From contig JABAKD010000019.1 of the NCBI GenBank assembly GCA_012845835.1, forward strand, positions 667,501 through 731,500: a DNA stretch of 64,000 nucleotides, written 5' to 3'. A program made the position numbers and the translations under genes. Of this stretch, positions 32,601 through 41,319 are shown in pieces; within the stretch, counting starts at the first letter, position 1, and each line of letters begins with the position of its first letter. The notes beneath the pieces are model-generated. The model was given only the letters and a program-made list of their open reading frames with translations. It was not told the DNA's origin and did no database searches. Origin of the DNA: Undaria pinnatifida. Its lineage: Eukaryota; Sar; Phaeophyceae; Laminariales; Alariaceae.

Positions 32601-34137
32601 GTGTGTTAAATACTGCAAAAATGTAAGGACAACACAAAACCACATCGTAACCGATTCCGATTCCTGATCACCGTGGCAAACGTACATCGCAAACCAAGGG
32701 TCGACATGCCCGCTAGAGAGGTGTGCGCCACGACTCCGAGCACAAGGGAGGCCAGCACTGTCAGAATAGCGTACATCACCAACCACCCCCTTAGCTATAT
32801 AGCGTCCGTATCATATAGCTGTTTGATACAGTACCACATCGTACTGCAAAACAACAAAATACTCGTACAAACGAAGATATACAGAACTAAGTACCAATTC
32901 GATGCGGCTGGCCGGAAAAGCTTCCGTGCCTGCTGTTGGGCCTTTCGTTTCTTTCTGGGCTATAGTCCCAATCGTTTTTTTCCCAGCAATCACTGCTGCT
33001 CACAACGTCAGTAGATTTCGTGTCGTACTTGGTGCTGAATATTCATCGCAATACGACAGCGACGTCGCCCAAGCTTCCAACGCCACCGCCGGCCCACCCG
33101 CGCCGCCGCCGCTGCCATCGCCGCTGGTGGTAGTGGTGGTGGTGGTGACTACTGCGTATGTTTCTAAAAATCAAAATTCGGCTGTCTGTGGTCATGATCT
33201 CGCCTAGCCAGTGCCAGTGCTGCGTGTGCTCCTCCTCCCGGATAGCCGCTGCTGTAGACACTGCTGCTGCTGTGCCGCAATTCCTTGCTGGGCTATCGCC
33301 CGCCTCTACGCCCGCCGCCGCCGCCGCCCCTGCTGCTTTTGCTGTGTGTTGCTGCTGCTGGTGCTGCTCTCACTCTCTTCTGTGCATGTTCCTAAAGTGT
33401 GCTGTGTTTCTTGTGTTAATCTATGCCGTGCGCGCATTTTTCACAAAATCTCATGTTTCCCATACTGAGCCCTATAGGTTTCTGTGCAGTACGTTTCTAA
33501 AAATTAAAAGCCGGCTGTCTGTGGTCTTGAGCTCGCCGAGCCAGTGAGTGTGGCCCCCCCCCCCCCCCTCCTGCCAGATGGCCGCTGCTGTAGACACTAG
33601 CGCGGCAATTTCTTGATGGGCTATCGGCCGCCTCTGCCCCCGACGCTGCTGCTGCTATAACAATATATGAAAATCATCAGCCTTGCGTCACCCCGCCTTC
33701 GAAGGGGAACCTTGTATGTATATATGTATATATATATCCTCTGGCGGACGAGGAAAATACATGTTAAGCTCCCACACTACCACGAAATTGCATACAAAAT
33801 GTTCAAAAACATTACAAAAACCAACAAAAAGTGCTTTCAGACAAAAACTGCAAAAAAAAGAAAAACGAGAAAAAATATACTGTATATTGTAATCCGACTC
33901 CGCTCACCGACGCAAAAGTAGAAGGCATCCAAAATGGACATGCCGGCGAGAGACGTGTACGCCACGACTCCGAAAAGAAGGTAGGCAAATACGGTCAGAA
34001 GAGAGTACATGATCAGCCATCGCCCCGAGGTCGCGCTCGCAGGGTCTGCAGTGGCAGGAGACTCTTCTGGTGGGGCGGTGTAGAGAGGTTTGTTCAGGCT
34101 GCCATTGTGCTCCGGCAGAAGATGTGACCCTTCCGCG
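22556..34137 (-). CDS. Two-pore (K2P/TPK-type) potassium channel with C-terminal EF-hands; N-terminus incomplete
   Basis: This gene encodes a K+-selective channel subunit; K2P subunits normally pair so that two chains form one pore. Seven exons join in phase (34137-33908, 30352-30210, 29551-29471, 26547-26412, 25510-25410, 23694-23551, 22651-22556) to give about 309 residues. Seen in order: a hydrophilic N-region; TM1 (LIMYSLLTVFAYLLFGVVAY); pore helix and filter 1 TTVGYGDL; TM2; a basic linker (LLKKRKKD); TM3; filter 2 TVGYGD; TM4 (RLFAIFFLPLSTLLLGKVI); EF-hand 1 loop DSDGDGRVSLLE; EF-hand 2 loop DKNGNGFIEVTE; and a stop five bases later. Plant vacuolar TPK channels share this layout, so Ca2+ gating and an endomembrane location are plausible inferences. 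No initiator ATG is visible upstream of 34137 in frame, so at least one 5' exon is missing. Introns are rich in repeats, many derived from the gene's own exons. Confidence 0.9.
23356..23438 (-). pseudogene. Decayed copy of the 3' half of K+ channel exon 6 (EF-hand 1)
   Basis: The complement closely parallels 23551-23630: GACGGAGATGGGCGCGTCAG versus GACAGCGAAGGGCGCGTCAG, then ATGTGCCGC.CCCTCGTCGC.CAAGTGAG. The donor is kept. The EF loop is damaged: position 1 is Asn and position 12 is Gly instead of Glu. It lies in the intron between exons 6 and 7. It could be a relic, or less likely an alternative exon with a crippled Ca2+ site. Confidence 0.7.
23551..23694 (-). CDS. K+ channel exon 6: EF-hand 1
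   Basis: 48 codons, phase 0 at both ends. The acceptor is ATCGCAG followed by ATGAGAGTG; the donor is CACAA followed by GTGAGT. It encodes MRVARTTEVRQRRILLATIT, then the loop D-S-D-G-D-G-R-V-S-L-L-E and a short F-helix (FMCRTLVAQ). All ligand positions of a canonical EF-hand are present (D1, D3, D5, S9, E12). Confidence 0.88.
23700..25290 (-). repeat. Tandem array of about 100-bp units containing decayed exon 6 5' halves
   Basis: The intron between exons 5 and 6 repeats the phrases ACAAGTGGATACAAGGG, GTGGTTTAAGTCAC and CTCATCTGCGGCAGTA many times. Within it, at about 23,846-23,925, 24,548-24,620, 24,765-24,842 and 25,026-25,104, are four copies of the acceptor plus first ~22 codons of exon 6. 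The last reads MRVTGTTEARQQRVLLAALT then a stop. The array therefore seems to have been seeded by the exon's own 5' junction. Confidence 0.75.
25296..25398. repeat. (CAA)n microsatellite with CTA/CAG interruptions
   Basis: More than 25 trinucleotide units, directly next to the exon 5 donor of the K+ channel. Confidence 0.95.
25410..25510 (-). CDS. K+ channel exon 5: end of filter 2 and TM4
   Basis: The acceptor TTCCAG is followed by GTGACTACTAC (phase 1), completing TVGYGD. It encodes DYYPSTNATR and then a hydrophobic helix of about 17 residues, ending KVITDYTE before the donor GTAAAT. YP-S/T after the filter GYGD is typical of K+ channels. Confidence 0.9.
25500..25985 (-). repeat. Four to five degenerate copies of the exon 5 acceptor region
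   Basis: On the plus strand the junction block GTAGTAGTCACCTGGAACAT..GCCCCACAGGAGGCAAAACAAC recurs as GTAGCAGCCATCTAACACAC, ATAGTCGTCTAAAACACAAC and GTAATAGCAACCTAGCCCAC. Each is followed by CA..AGGCARCACAACA. The period is about 95-120 bp. The real junction is the first unit. Confidence 0.6.
26080..26410. repeat. CAG/CAC-rich trinucleotide block
   Basis: CAGCAGCAACAACAACA and CACCACCACC runs in the intron directly downstream of the exon 4 donor. All six frames stay open for about 100 codons, so the long Ser/Thr/Pro/His frames here are artefacts. Confidence 0.9.
26412..26547 (-). CDS. K+ channel exon 4: TM3 and pore 2
   Basis: The acceptor GTGACAG is followed by GTGAAGCTG (phase 0), and the donor is TATG followed by GTGAGTG (phase 1). 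It encodes VKLTTG, TM3 (IVSFMMLLVMGAMVFKF), pore helix SIIDALYLTVVSS and filter STVGYG. The filter is split by the intron inside its final Gly codon. Confidence 0.92.
26618..26700. repeat. (CAACAG)n/(CAA)n tract
   Basis: Hexanucleotide then trinucleotide run in the intron upstream of exon 4. Confidence 0.92.
26762..26835. repeat. Two long poly-G runs (about 24 and 21 G)
   Basis: G24 at 26,762-26,785 and G21 at 26,815-26,835 on the plus strand. They are C-runs on the transcribed RNA of the minus-strand K+ channel, about 215-290 bp upstream of its exon 4 acceptor. Confidence 0.85.
27680..29090. repeat. Minisatellite, 11-15 bp unit (GCAACTCCCGTGCAACTCC)
   Basis: Dozens of degenerate GCAACTC, CGTGCAA and CCAGCAAT words, densest at 27,690-28,200, then 28,490-28,570 and 29,000-29,120. 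The long Cys/Trp/Leu/Gly-rich minus-strand frames here come from this repeat and are not taken as exons. A GCTCGCGCCTCGCCGGGTGG-type block recurs at about 28,393, 28,696 and 29,247. Confidence 0.8.
29471..29551 (-). CDS. K+ channel exon 3: cytosolic linker
   Basis: 27 codons, phase 0 at both ends. The acceptor is CACGCAG followed by GAGGACTTG; the donor is ACAAT followed by GTGAGC. It encodes EDLMVNLLKKRKKDVVQSRE and an acidic end (GDDRVDN), as expected for the cytosolic linker between TM2 and TM3. No family motif of its own; the call rests on phase and position. Confidence 0.7.
29755..29955. repeat. GGTAT/GGCAT pentamer array
   Basis: ATGGTATGGCATGGCACGGT-type repeats, about 35 units, in the intron between K+ channel exons 2 and 3. 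Confidence 0.92.
30210..30352 (-). CDS. K+ channel exon 2: filter 1 and TM2
   Basis: The acceptor CCCTCAG is followed by TAACGCTCACC, phase 1. It encodes TLTTVGYGDLSAHKPLTKLF, then TM2 (ACFYIFVGVAMVGAFLATLV) and ECLLEQQ. The donor is GC type: GCAG followed by GCAAGT (30,204-30,209), a near-perfect GC-AG donor. The first selectivity filter TVGYGD is intact. Confidence 0.92.
31375..31425. repeat. ATAACAT heptamer repeat
   Basis: Five head-to-tail AACATAT units, then TAATATATAGG twice. Confidence 0.88.
32671..32790 (-). pseudogene. Decayed copy of K+ channel exon 1 (TM1)
   Basis: The complement reads WLVMYAILTVLASLVLGVVA then HTSLAGMS, paralleling WLIMYSLLTVFAYLLFGVVA and YTSLAGMS of the exon at 33908-34137. 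After GMS a two-base length difference shifts the frame away from DAFYFCV, and the GTGAGC donor is GTGATC. It lies about 1.1 kb downstream in the following intron. Either a relic, or a former alternative exon now broken. Confidence 0.75.
33908..34137 (-). CDS. K+ channel first recognised exon: N-region, TM1, pore helix 1
   Basis: 76 full codons plus split codons. The acceptor TGAACCCAG at 34,138-34,146 is the best upstream AG before an in-frame stop at 34,173-34,175. The donor is GTCG followed by GTGAGC (33,902-33,907). It encodes an acidic/Pro-Ala-rich segment (PPEESPATADPASATSG), then RWLIMYSLLTVFAYLLFGVV, AYTSLAGMSILDAFYFCV. The last part is the pore helix that continues into TLTTVGYGD of the next exon. 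An internal ATG (LIM) could serve as a start only if the N-region is not translated. Confidence 0.85.
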
Positions 34138-34329
34138 CTGGGTTCAAAGAGTTTGCATAGACAGGCAGGCGTTCACAGCGACGGGGTGCATGTTGTAGTG
34201 GAAGCAACATATTAGGCCTATATCCATCACACTAGCAACTATTTTGGCACAATTGGGCGTTTGCAAGAGGACATGAAAAGTGGCATAAATGGGCTTATTT
34301 TCCAGCATAACGAGCATAGTAGAGGGATA

Positions 34330-35245
34330 CAAAGGCTGCTTCTTGTACTGGTACAGTCGAATCCGTCATTCAAAAAAGGCCCTTTTCGAGTGAACACCAA
34401 ATCGGGCTTCTTAGACCAATTCTTAAACAGTCGGATCCGTCAGTCGAAAAAGGCCTTCTCGACTGAAGACCAAATCCGGTTTCTAACACAGCCGACAAAT
34501 AGCTTTTTCGACTGCTTTTTCGACTCATTTTTTTTTCGACTGAGCGATGGGACTCGCACATGCAGTCGAACAAACCTGTCGATTCAACTGGATACGCCAG
34601 TCGAATTGCTCAGTCGAAGCCGTTTATGAACCCATCGCACAGCTCATACACCACAGAAACACACGCACGCCCACACACACCCCTACCAGATATCACCCTG
34701 CAGTATCCTACAACCACGCCGACGCTGGCTTGGCTGCTAGTATCACCGCTGCTGCTTCCCGCCGCAAGTCAGCGTGGCACATTCCTAGTCCCGCCCGCCA
34801 GCAGCGTGCATCATACGATCGCAGATGGTAGCAGCGCGCGGTATCGATGATATTTGCCCAACAACAGCTGCGATTGCTGCAACTTTCGAGGCTCTCGGCT
34901 GAGTACAATGCCGCCACCAACGGAACTTTGGCGGCTTTGGGCCAAGTCCAACGCCACCAACCCGCTCGGACCAAGGCTCATCGACCAAGGCTCATCGCGC
35001 GTGGAGCACGCGTTGCTGGCGGAGAAGCACAGAGCTTCCAACCGACTTTCGAGTGCCATCCAGCACTACAGCAGTACTCCTCCACACCGACCGCCTCCAG
35101 AAAGAGCACAAAGAGCACAAAGCTAAAAAATCGACTCGACTGATGATAAACAAGGAGGCCCACAAGAATCAGGTCGAAAGACAAAATAGTTCGAAAAGGT
35201 CCTTTTCGACCCACGATCCGACTGCATAAGAGTCGGCCTTACTCG
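34330..35245. mobile_element. Terminal-inverted-repeat element, copy A (nonautonomous)
   Basis: The left end is rich in CAGTCGAAAAAGGCCYTTTTCGACTG hairpin motifs (34,340-34,620). The right end at 35,185-35,240 has TTCGAAAAGGTCCTTTTCGA and CCGACTGCATAAGAGTCGGCC. The interior (about 34,690-35,110) matches, in reverse, the interior of 44,380-44,740: CTGCAGTATCCTACA.CC, GCCAAGCCAGCGTC-type blocks and AGTACTCCYCCACACCGACC. No transposase is seen. It sits just upstream of the K+ channel's first recognised exon. Confidence 0.6.
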
Positions 35246-35554
35246 TACTATTAGCAGTCTAATCAAGGCAAGAAATCAAACACCTAGAATCATGTACGAA
35301 AAATATTATTAATACTATCGCATGACCCGGTAGGTACCTTGTACCTTGTGGGAGAAGACGCCATGGTACTTTGATCGCCCAGATAAGCTACCTTCCCGCC
35401 TCGGCGTCGGATGGAATCCTTGTTCAAGGCAACCCGATAATACACGGGGGAACAGGGGATGTTTCAACATCGTGAGAGAGAGGGAGACAGAGACAGAGAG
35501 CAAGAGTCCAGCGGGGGATGGGGGGGGGGCAGCAGACAGAGAGGCAGGCAGGCA

Positions 35555-35730
35555 GAGCTTAGGGGAGATGAGAGAAGGAGTGTGACCGGCCCATGATATC
35601 TTCGTTCACTACGTCCAATGGACGCGAAGCTAACGTGTTTACATAGCTTAGGGGAGATGAGAAAAGGAGTGTGACCGGCCCATGATAAATCCGTTCACTA
35701 CGTCCGATAGGTTCGAAGCTGAGGTGTTTT
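35555..35730. repeat. Tandem duplication, about 88-bp unit x2
   Basis: AGCTTAGGGGAGATGAGARA, AGGAGTGTGACCGGCCCATGA, CGTTCACTACGTCC and CGAAGCT occur at 35,556 and 35,645. Confidence 0.85.
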
Positions 35731-36287
35731 AGGCCCAATCTGCTAAGACGCGTCTAAAAACGCAGCTTTTCCCGATATTTCAGAAAAAGGTCCGTCTTAA
35801 ATAACTACATTGCGTATTAGCACGTGTTAGAATCGTTGTACGATACACCAAATGCAGCTTAGAGCATCTTAGGGGATCGCCACGACCGCAGCGAGCTGCG
35901 GGAACGCAACGGGAACAACCAACAGCAGCAATAGTTGAATCGATTACTCCAAGTATTTTTTCGACCCTTTGTTATCACGGTTTCTCTGACTTTTTCCCCG
36001 TTCCTCGGATTAATTTGTGTCCCACGGATTTTCAGTATGAATTTTGTTTATTTTTTCATTTGAAAGTCGCCATCGCACCGTACACAAAGCTCGCTCTACA
36101 CAGCATATATGTATCCATTGCACTTCCCGTGCACACCTACTATGCAGCACAGCATCGCTTCTGCTCTCCCGCAATAGATTCGGCACTGGCGGCACCGGCC
36201 CCGCATTTCTTTTCTCCGACGCACGTAATGGACACCACTCCAGCGCTGTAGTTATTTTCGCATCACACACCGACAGGAAAAACAACT

Positions 36288-36291
36288 AACC

Positions 36292-36326
<35 letters not shown>

Positions 36327-36335
36327 CAACTAACT
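36288..36335. repeat. (CTAA)n microsatellite
   Basis: About eleven tetranucleotide units. Confidence 0.92.
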
Positions 36336-36494
36336 ACGGGAGCCTGATCTTCACGACAACTAGTAGGCGATGTCTTGATCACGACTATACGGGGACATTT
36401 ACGATCCATCCCCGGTTTTAGCAGTAGTAGCTCCTTCTCCAAGTTTTTGCATGCAATGCTGTACGTATTAATCACCTGATACTTCTGGTATATA

Positions 36495-36924
36495 TGTGGA
36501 AGACAGGGTCGTAGATACCTATCGTAGATCGCGTACACGCATGCGCGAGAGGACACGTCACCGGTCAGGCAATACACGATCCCGGGTCGCGAACGGCGTC
36601 ACCCGTCATAGACGGCGTTGACCCGTCCCCGGAAGGTCAGCCACCGAAAGATGATCCCGCCGCATGACGAAGGGCATATGCCCACCGTCACTCTAGCTCT
36701 GGCTTAGCATCTCCTTGCTACATATAAGAAAGAAAGGTTATCAGTCGCGTTCGCTGTTGAGAACGATCGTCAAGGGACCTCAGCACCGCGACGCCCTCTC
36801 CGCTTCGACTTCAGCTCTGCGACGACCTCTCCGCTCCGACTACCGACCATCCGCGACGAGTACCAGACCTCCGGGACCACCCTCTCCACTTCGACTCCGG
36901 GACCCCGTGAGAGACCAGGTTCCA
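36495..36924 (+). repeat. LTR (plus orientation)
   Basis: Begins TGTGGAAGACAGGGTC and ends GAGACCAGGTTCCA, followed by TAG and a PBS. Near-identical to the complement of 36,993-37,422, with only a few visible differences (for example CAATACACG versus CAAAACACG). Confidence 0.85.
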
Positions 36925-36927
36925 TAG

Positions 36928-36992
36928 TGGTGACCACCGTGGGATTCGAACCCACGAGTACGAATACATGACGACCTGAACGCCGACGACTA
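36928..36992 (-). other. Primer binding site extended into a tRNA 3'-half-like sequence
   Basis: The plus strand begins TGGTGACCACCGTGGGATTC, complementary to a tRNA 3' end. Read on minus it gives a GTA-TTCG-TAC hairpin like a class II variable arm, a T-arm (GTGGG, loop TTCGAAT, CCCAC), then GGTGGTC, A, CCA. Homology to a tRNA thus continues well past the usual ~18-nt primer site. The matching 5' half (D-arm, acceptor strand GACCACC) is absent, so this is not a tRNA gene. Confidence 0.65.
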
Positions 36993-37422
36993 TGGAACCT
37001 GGTCTCACACGGGGTCCCGGAGTCGAAGTGGAGAGGGTGGTCCCGGAGGTCTGGTACTCGTCGCGGATGGTCGGTAGTCGGAGCGGAGAGGTCGTCGCAG
37101 AGCTGAAGTCGAAGCGGAGAGGGCGTCGCGGTGCTGAGGTCCCTTGACGATCGTTCTCAACAGCGAACGCGACTGATAACCTTTCTTTCTTATATGTAGC
37201 AAGGAGATGCTAAGCCAGAGCTAGAGTGACGGTGGGCATATGCCCTTCGTCATGCGGCGGGATCATCTTTCGGTGGCTGACCTTCCGGGGACGGGTCAAC
37301 GCCGTCTATGACGGGTGACGCCGTTCGCGACCCGGGATCGTGTTTTGCCTGACCGGTGACGTGTCCTCTCGCGCATGCGTGTACACGATCTACGATAGGT
37401 ATCTACGACCCTGTCTTCCACA
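36993..37422 (-). repeat. LTR (minus orientation)
   Basis: Inverted partner of 36,495-36,924. On the minus strand it follows the integrase fragment, as a 3' LTR should. Starts TGGAACCTGGTCTCAC and ends CTGTCTTCCACA on plus. Confidence 0.85.
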
Positions 37423-38202
37423 TCACCCCCCTCTGTATTCGCTGCAAGCCCATCTTAGCTAAGGATGGTTTTGTAGCGGTCATCGGGAGGATGACAATTT
37501 TAGGAAACGGGGTGTCGATTTATCGGATCGAGACACAGCAGCTGTTATATGCGTGCATCCACTCCTTATAACTGACGTGTTTAGCAAACACGGGTGTGAA
37601 ACACCGGGCCAGCGAAGATGTTTACATTTTCGAGCTTGCATGCTGACAGCGTGTACTGGAGTTGTATGGGGTTTCCAAATATTATCTCAACGCACGTATT
37701 CCGTGTGGCCACACGTACTGGTGCGCCCCTCGTGGTTGCTGTTCTGGGAACCACGGGCAGCGAAATTGTTTAGTGATTTCTCTTTTGTGGGCGGGTCCGC
37801 CTAGATATTTTCACTCGGAGTCAGCTCAGTTGATCTAGGTGCATCAACGTGTGACTTCGTTTTAGGTGGGGTGGAGTCGCGTGAAGCTCCTTTCCTCTGT
37901 GTGTTTAGTGTTCGAACAATTTTGTTTGTGGCTAGACGGTGGTATTGCTGTTTTGTCCCGTTTGGAACGGAGTGCCGGGCACGGGCGTGAATTGTCACGC
38001 TTCTTACAGCCTCTCTCCGTTGGGTACAACAATTTTCTTAACGTCTCCTTGCCCCCGGCTATTCCCACCGGAATGCCGGGTAGAGTGCCCGTCAGATCAT
38101 GGTCGACACGAGTGTGTATGCCATGCCTGCTGGTGCTACTCTCATCACCGTTGTTGACTCTTGTGCTTACAGCTGAGTCAACTGTGTTAGCCAGCTTGTT
38201 CG

Positions 38203-38854
38203 TTATTCGGTTACACCGCGGAGCATCTGAGAATCTATTTTGCGCTGTCTCAGTTCGTGCTCGTCCCTGCCTACTATACGCTTCCGTTTCCCGAGAGAAG
38301 GGAGGGGGGGCGAAGCAGGTGAGGTTATCGCGAGTTGCAAACCTTTTTGGGCTCGGTATGCGGCGATCAATTCGTGACATTGGGGTATTTCGTCCGCGCG
38401 ATACTCGAGGTCGGATTCAGGGCCGTAACCTCGGAGTCTTAGGCGGTACTTGTAGTTGTGGGGGCTTGGTCTGCCAGGTCCCCTTTTATGATCTACTACC
38501 CTGTCTACGAAGTAGGACTCAATTTTGGGTTGAGCCGCGTCTGGATGGTCCAACTCGGGTAGGGGAATGGGCTTCCCTAAAAACAATTCCGCCAGCTTCT
38601 CAAATTGAGGTGCGGGTGGTGTTTCCCGTTGATGGTAGGGCTTTATATGGGCTAGGTGGACTGACACTTCTCGGGTGTCGTTCGTTAGTCGTACTCTATA
38701 CACCACTGGTGATAATTGTGAGCAGACGACATACGGTCCTCGCCATGGTAATAGCAGCTTTGGGTTGGGCCCATCCGAATCCTGGTACGGTCTGTACACG
38801 AGTACTTCCTGTCCAGGTTTGAACACCGGGTACGGTTTAAGTTTGCTATTTTGT
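38203..38854 (-). pseudogene. Ty3/gypsy integrase C-terminus with chromodomain (fragment)
   Basis: An open minus-strand frame begins inside the LTR end and reads KLKPYPVFKPGQEVLVYRPY, then a GPY/F-type module (LLLPWRGPYVVCSQLSPVVY). A chromodomain-like region follows (IESYFVDRVVDHKRG, YRLRLRGYGPESDLEYRADE, IPQCHELIAAYRAQ), then a basic tail (GKRKRIVGRDEHELRQRK) and a stop at 38,203. Integrase of this type inserts element cDNA; the chromodomain usually steers integration to chromatin. The zinc-binding and DDE catalytic domains are missing, so it cannot be functional alone. The plus-strand frame of 318 codons over the same bases is a shadow. Confidence 0.88.
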
Positions 38855-38929
38855 AGTACCAGACCTCCGGGACCACCCTCTCCACTTCGACTCCGGGACC
38901 CCGTGAGAGACCAGGTTCCATATATACCG

Positions 38930-40185
38930 GGTGTTATAGAACCAATTGCTGTGATGTCAGGCACTCCGGAGGTCGCCCTCGGCGTATGCTCCCACCTCTC
39001 AGCCATCCTCAGCTCTTAATTGACGACGGGAAACTTGTTTTTCCCGCATCAATCCGTATGTGGATCTTTGGTACCAATATGGTCAAACGGTCAAGACGAC
39101 ATACTTCGAGTTTGAGGACGTGAGATCGAGCTTCGCAGAATCACTCAGAGTTGCTTTTTGTTCCTACATTTTTTGCGTGCTTTTTTCGTATGTCTTCTGC
39201 TTCGTTTTAGTTTCATTTTTTCTCATTCCAGGTACATAGGAATCTCCTTCCGGTTTTCTATTTCTCGTTTCATTTCTACTGCTGTAAGTCCCACTTTCTT
39301 TTTTGGGTTGGCTTTTGCTGTGTGAATCGAACTTTGTCATTCGTACCCGATACGCTGGTACCAGGTAGCAGGTATTTCATCTGCTATCCTCTGTTGTTCA
39401 TTTCGGACTGAGTTTGGTATGATTTCTCTGTTTCACAGCAGCAGTACGTACGAGTATTTGGGTGTCCTTTTTCCCTTTTTGTTGGTGTCCTTAGATTGCG
39501 TAGTATTAACAAAGTCACACCAACTAATTCAGCTTTTTCCAAGTACCGCTGACATATAGCCCTGTGACGGACCACCTTCTACAAGTAATACATGTTTTTA
39601 GCACGGAACATAAGGTGTGACTGGCGTATGTGCTTTGAGATTAATGTTTTCTCCACCCATTGACATCCAGCACACCCAATGTCAATGAATGTTCGCCATC
39701 CTAGAGAGACGAAAAAAATCCTCTGTACTCGTAGTCACAAACTTCAGACGTACGATACATCGCGAGCACTTGAAGAAAGCTAACAGGCGCATATGGTAGT
39801 CATGCATGTGGCGTCCGGGCCGTTTTCCTGGAGCACGGGGGCGGAACTCTTGGCATGATCAAAGTCGCCAGGTTGCACCTGCCATCAGTTGTGAACCTTT
39901 GTACGCTTGACACATCATTTATTGTATTTTTCGTTCCAAAGCGAGCGTAATGGGCGGCGAATGCCGCCCGCGGAGCGAAGCGCCGTGTGTGATATACCTG
40001 TAGAACCCCATCCACCATATTGGATGCAAACTACTTGAAATCAGGGGGTTTCTTTTTTGCAGTGATGTGGCACACGAGCAAGGGTTGCACTTCAATGCGG
40101 ACAAAATATATGGAATTAGACTAGGTTCAGTGTACGAGTTAGAAAAAACAACTTCAATACTGATATGAACATTAGTTACTCCGGT
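38930..40185. other. No gene recognised
   Basis: AT-moderate DNA with scattered short frames. The stretch at 39,040-39,380 has CTTTTTTC-type pyrimidine runs on plus. No motif, RNA gene or clear repeat. Confidence 0.4.
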
Positions 40186-40194
40186 TTTTCAGTC

Positions 40195-41310
40195 TTAGCA
40201 CATCTTAGGCTAGTCTTATCACGTCGTCTTCGGTTCGTCTTGATGCGTCTAACCTTATGTCTAGTGAGACTGCTAAGTATATGATAAACTGAATCCAAGA
40301 AGTTTTTACCCAAAATGTGGATGCAGTCTAAGGCCCGATCCTATGCAGCAAAATTTGAGCGGTAAAATTTAGACGGAAGGTGGATTTTCAACCGGCCGAA
40401 AAAAAAAACAGAGTTGTTCCGTGGGCCGTCTTATCGTGGTTTCGATGTTTGTTGCTTTGCTTCATATGGGAATCAGCCATTTCAGAATAGAAGTCATGTA
40501 GAGGCAGATTTTGAACTCCACGAGTGACCCACGCCAGGATGGGCAATCACCCCCCTTCACCACCAGCTCGTCGTAGATAGAGCGCGGAATGTGGAGCTGT
40601 AGGGCTTCTACTGTCGCTGAGAGGGAGAAGCTCTTTCTCATGGAGCATCAACGCCAATGTCCACTGTTGTCTGCTTTTTAGAGCCCGGAAAAATCACGTT
40701 GGGTTGTTTCGATCGTCGTCCAATCGTCCCCTCGAGGAGACGAATTTGCTTTGCCTAGCGCAGCTGTAGGGCCGGCACAACACATGCGATGGTGGCAAGG
40801 ATATACGGGTTATCTCCCCCTTCGTGGTGGTCGGTGCAAGGGTGCTGTGTCCCAGCCGTGCTATGGGCAGTTGGTTGTGGGTTGCGGACAAGTCTACACG
40901 TAGCGTGCGTGTGTCCCATAGTCCCGTCGTATCCCACAGCAGTCTAAAACCCATTAATACCCGTACAAAGCCTCCGAGGTAAGGAGCAAAACCAAATTTG
41001 ACCACTTTTGAGTTTTTGCTTAAATTTTGCCAAACCAGCAGATTCGATCGATTGTAAAATCTCGGAGGAACTTTTCTTCCAGAAACAAAACTCCCCATGA
41101 GACGCCGTTCTGATCAGAAATGGTCAGAACTGAGCTCAATTACCCCGAAACCTCCCTAAAGACATATCTTACCATTTTTCATCACTCCAAAATTTACTGC
41201 ATAGGATTCAGCCTAAGATGTGCCAAGACGAATCGAAGACGTACCAAGACGTAAAAAACGATAACACGACTAAGATACATGCGTCTTATTCCATTTTTTT
41301 CGATTTCTAT
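40195..41310. mobile_element. Possible inverted-repeat element (weak)
   Basis: GATCCTATGCAGCAAAATTTGAG at 40,340-40,365 is matched in inverse by CCAAAATTTACTGCATAGGATTC at 41,190-41,212. TCTTAGCACATCTTAGGCT at 40,193-40,212 corresponds to AGCCTAAGATGTGCCAAGA at 41,213-41,232. The order of the two blocks differs between ends, so boundaries are unclear. No transposase frame. Confidence 0.35.
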
Positions 41311-41319
41311 TCGACTTAC

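Larger units (their letters stand above)
36495..38920. mobile_element. Rearranged Ty3/gypsy chromodomain retrotransposon with inverted LTRs
   Basis: Outer ends are TG and CA, flanked on both sides by TATATA (36,489-36,494 and 38,921-38,926), a likely target duplication. Order: plus-oriented LTR 36,495-36,924; 68-bp spacer with a primer binding site; the same LTR inverted, 36,993-37,422; internal DNA in minus orientation including the integrase C-terminus and chromodomain; then only the last ~66 bp of a plus-oriented LTR (38,855-38,920). Both complete LTRs are about 430 bp. gag, protease, RT, RNase H and the integrase core are absent, so the copy is dead. The inverted arrangement may reflect self-integration of cDNA or nested insertion (inference). 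Confidence 0.8.

Noticed and set aside
36928-36990. tRNA gene
   Set aside because: Only the 3' half is present, it ends in genomic CCA next to an LTR, and there is no D-arm or 5' acceptor strand. It is a primer-binding-site region.
37866-38822. 318-codon plus-strand frame
   Set aside because: It is antisense to the integrase/chromodomain fragment, whose minus-strand translation has clear family motifs.
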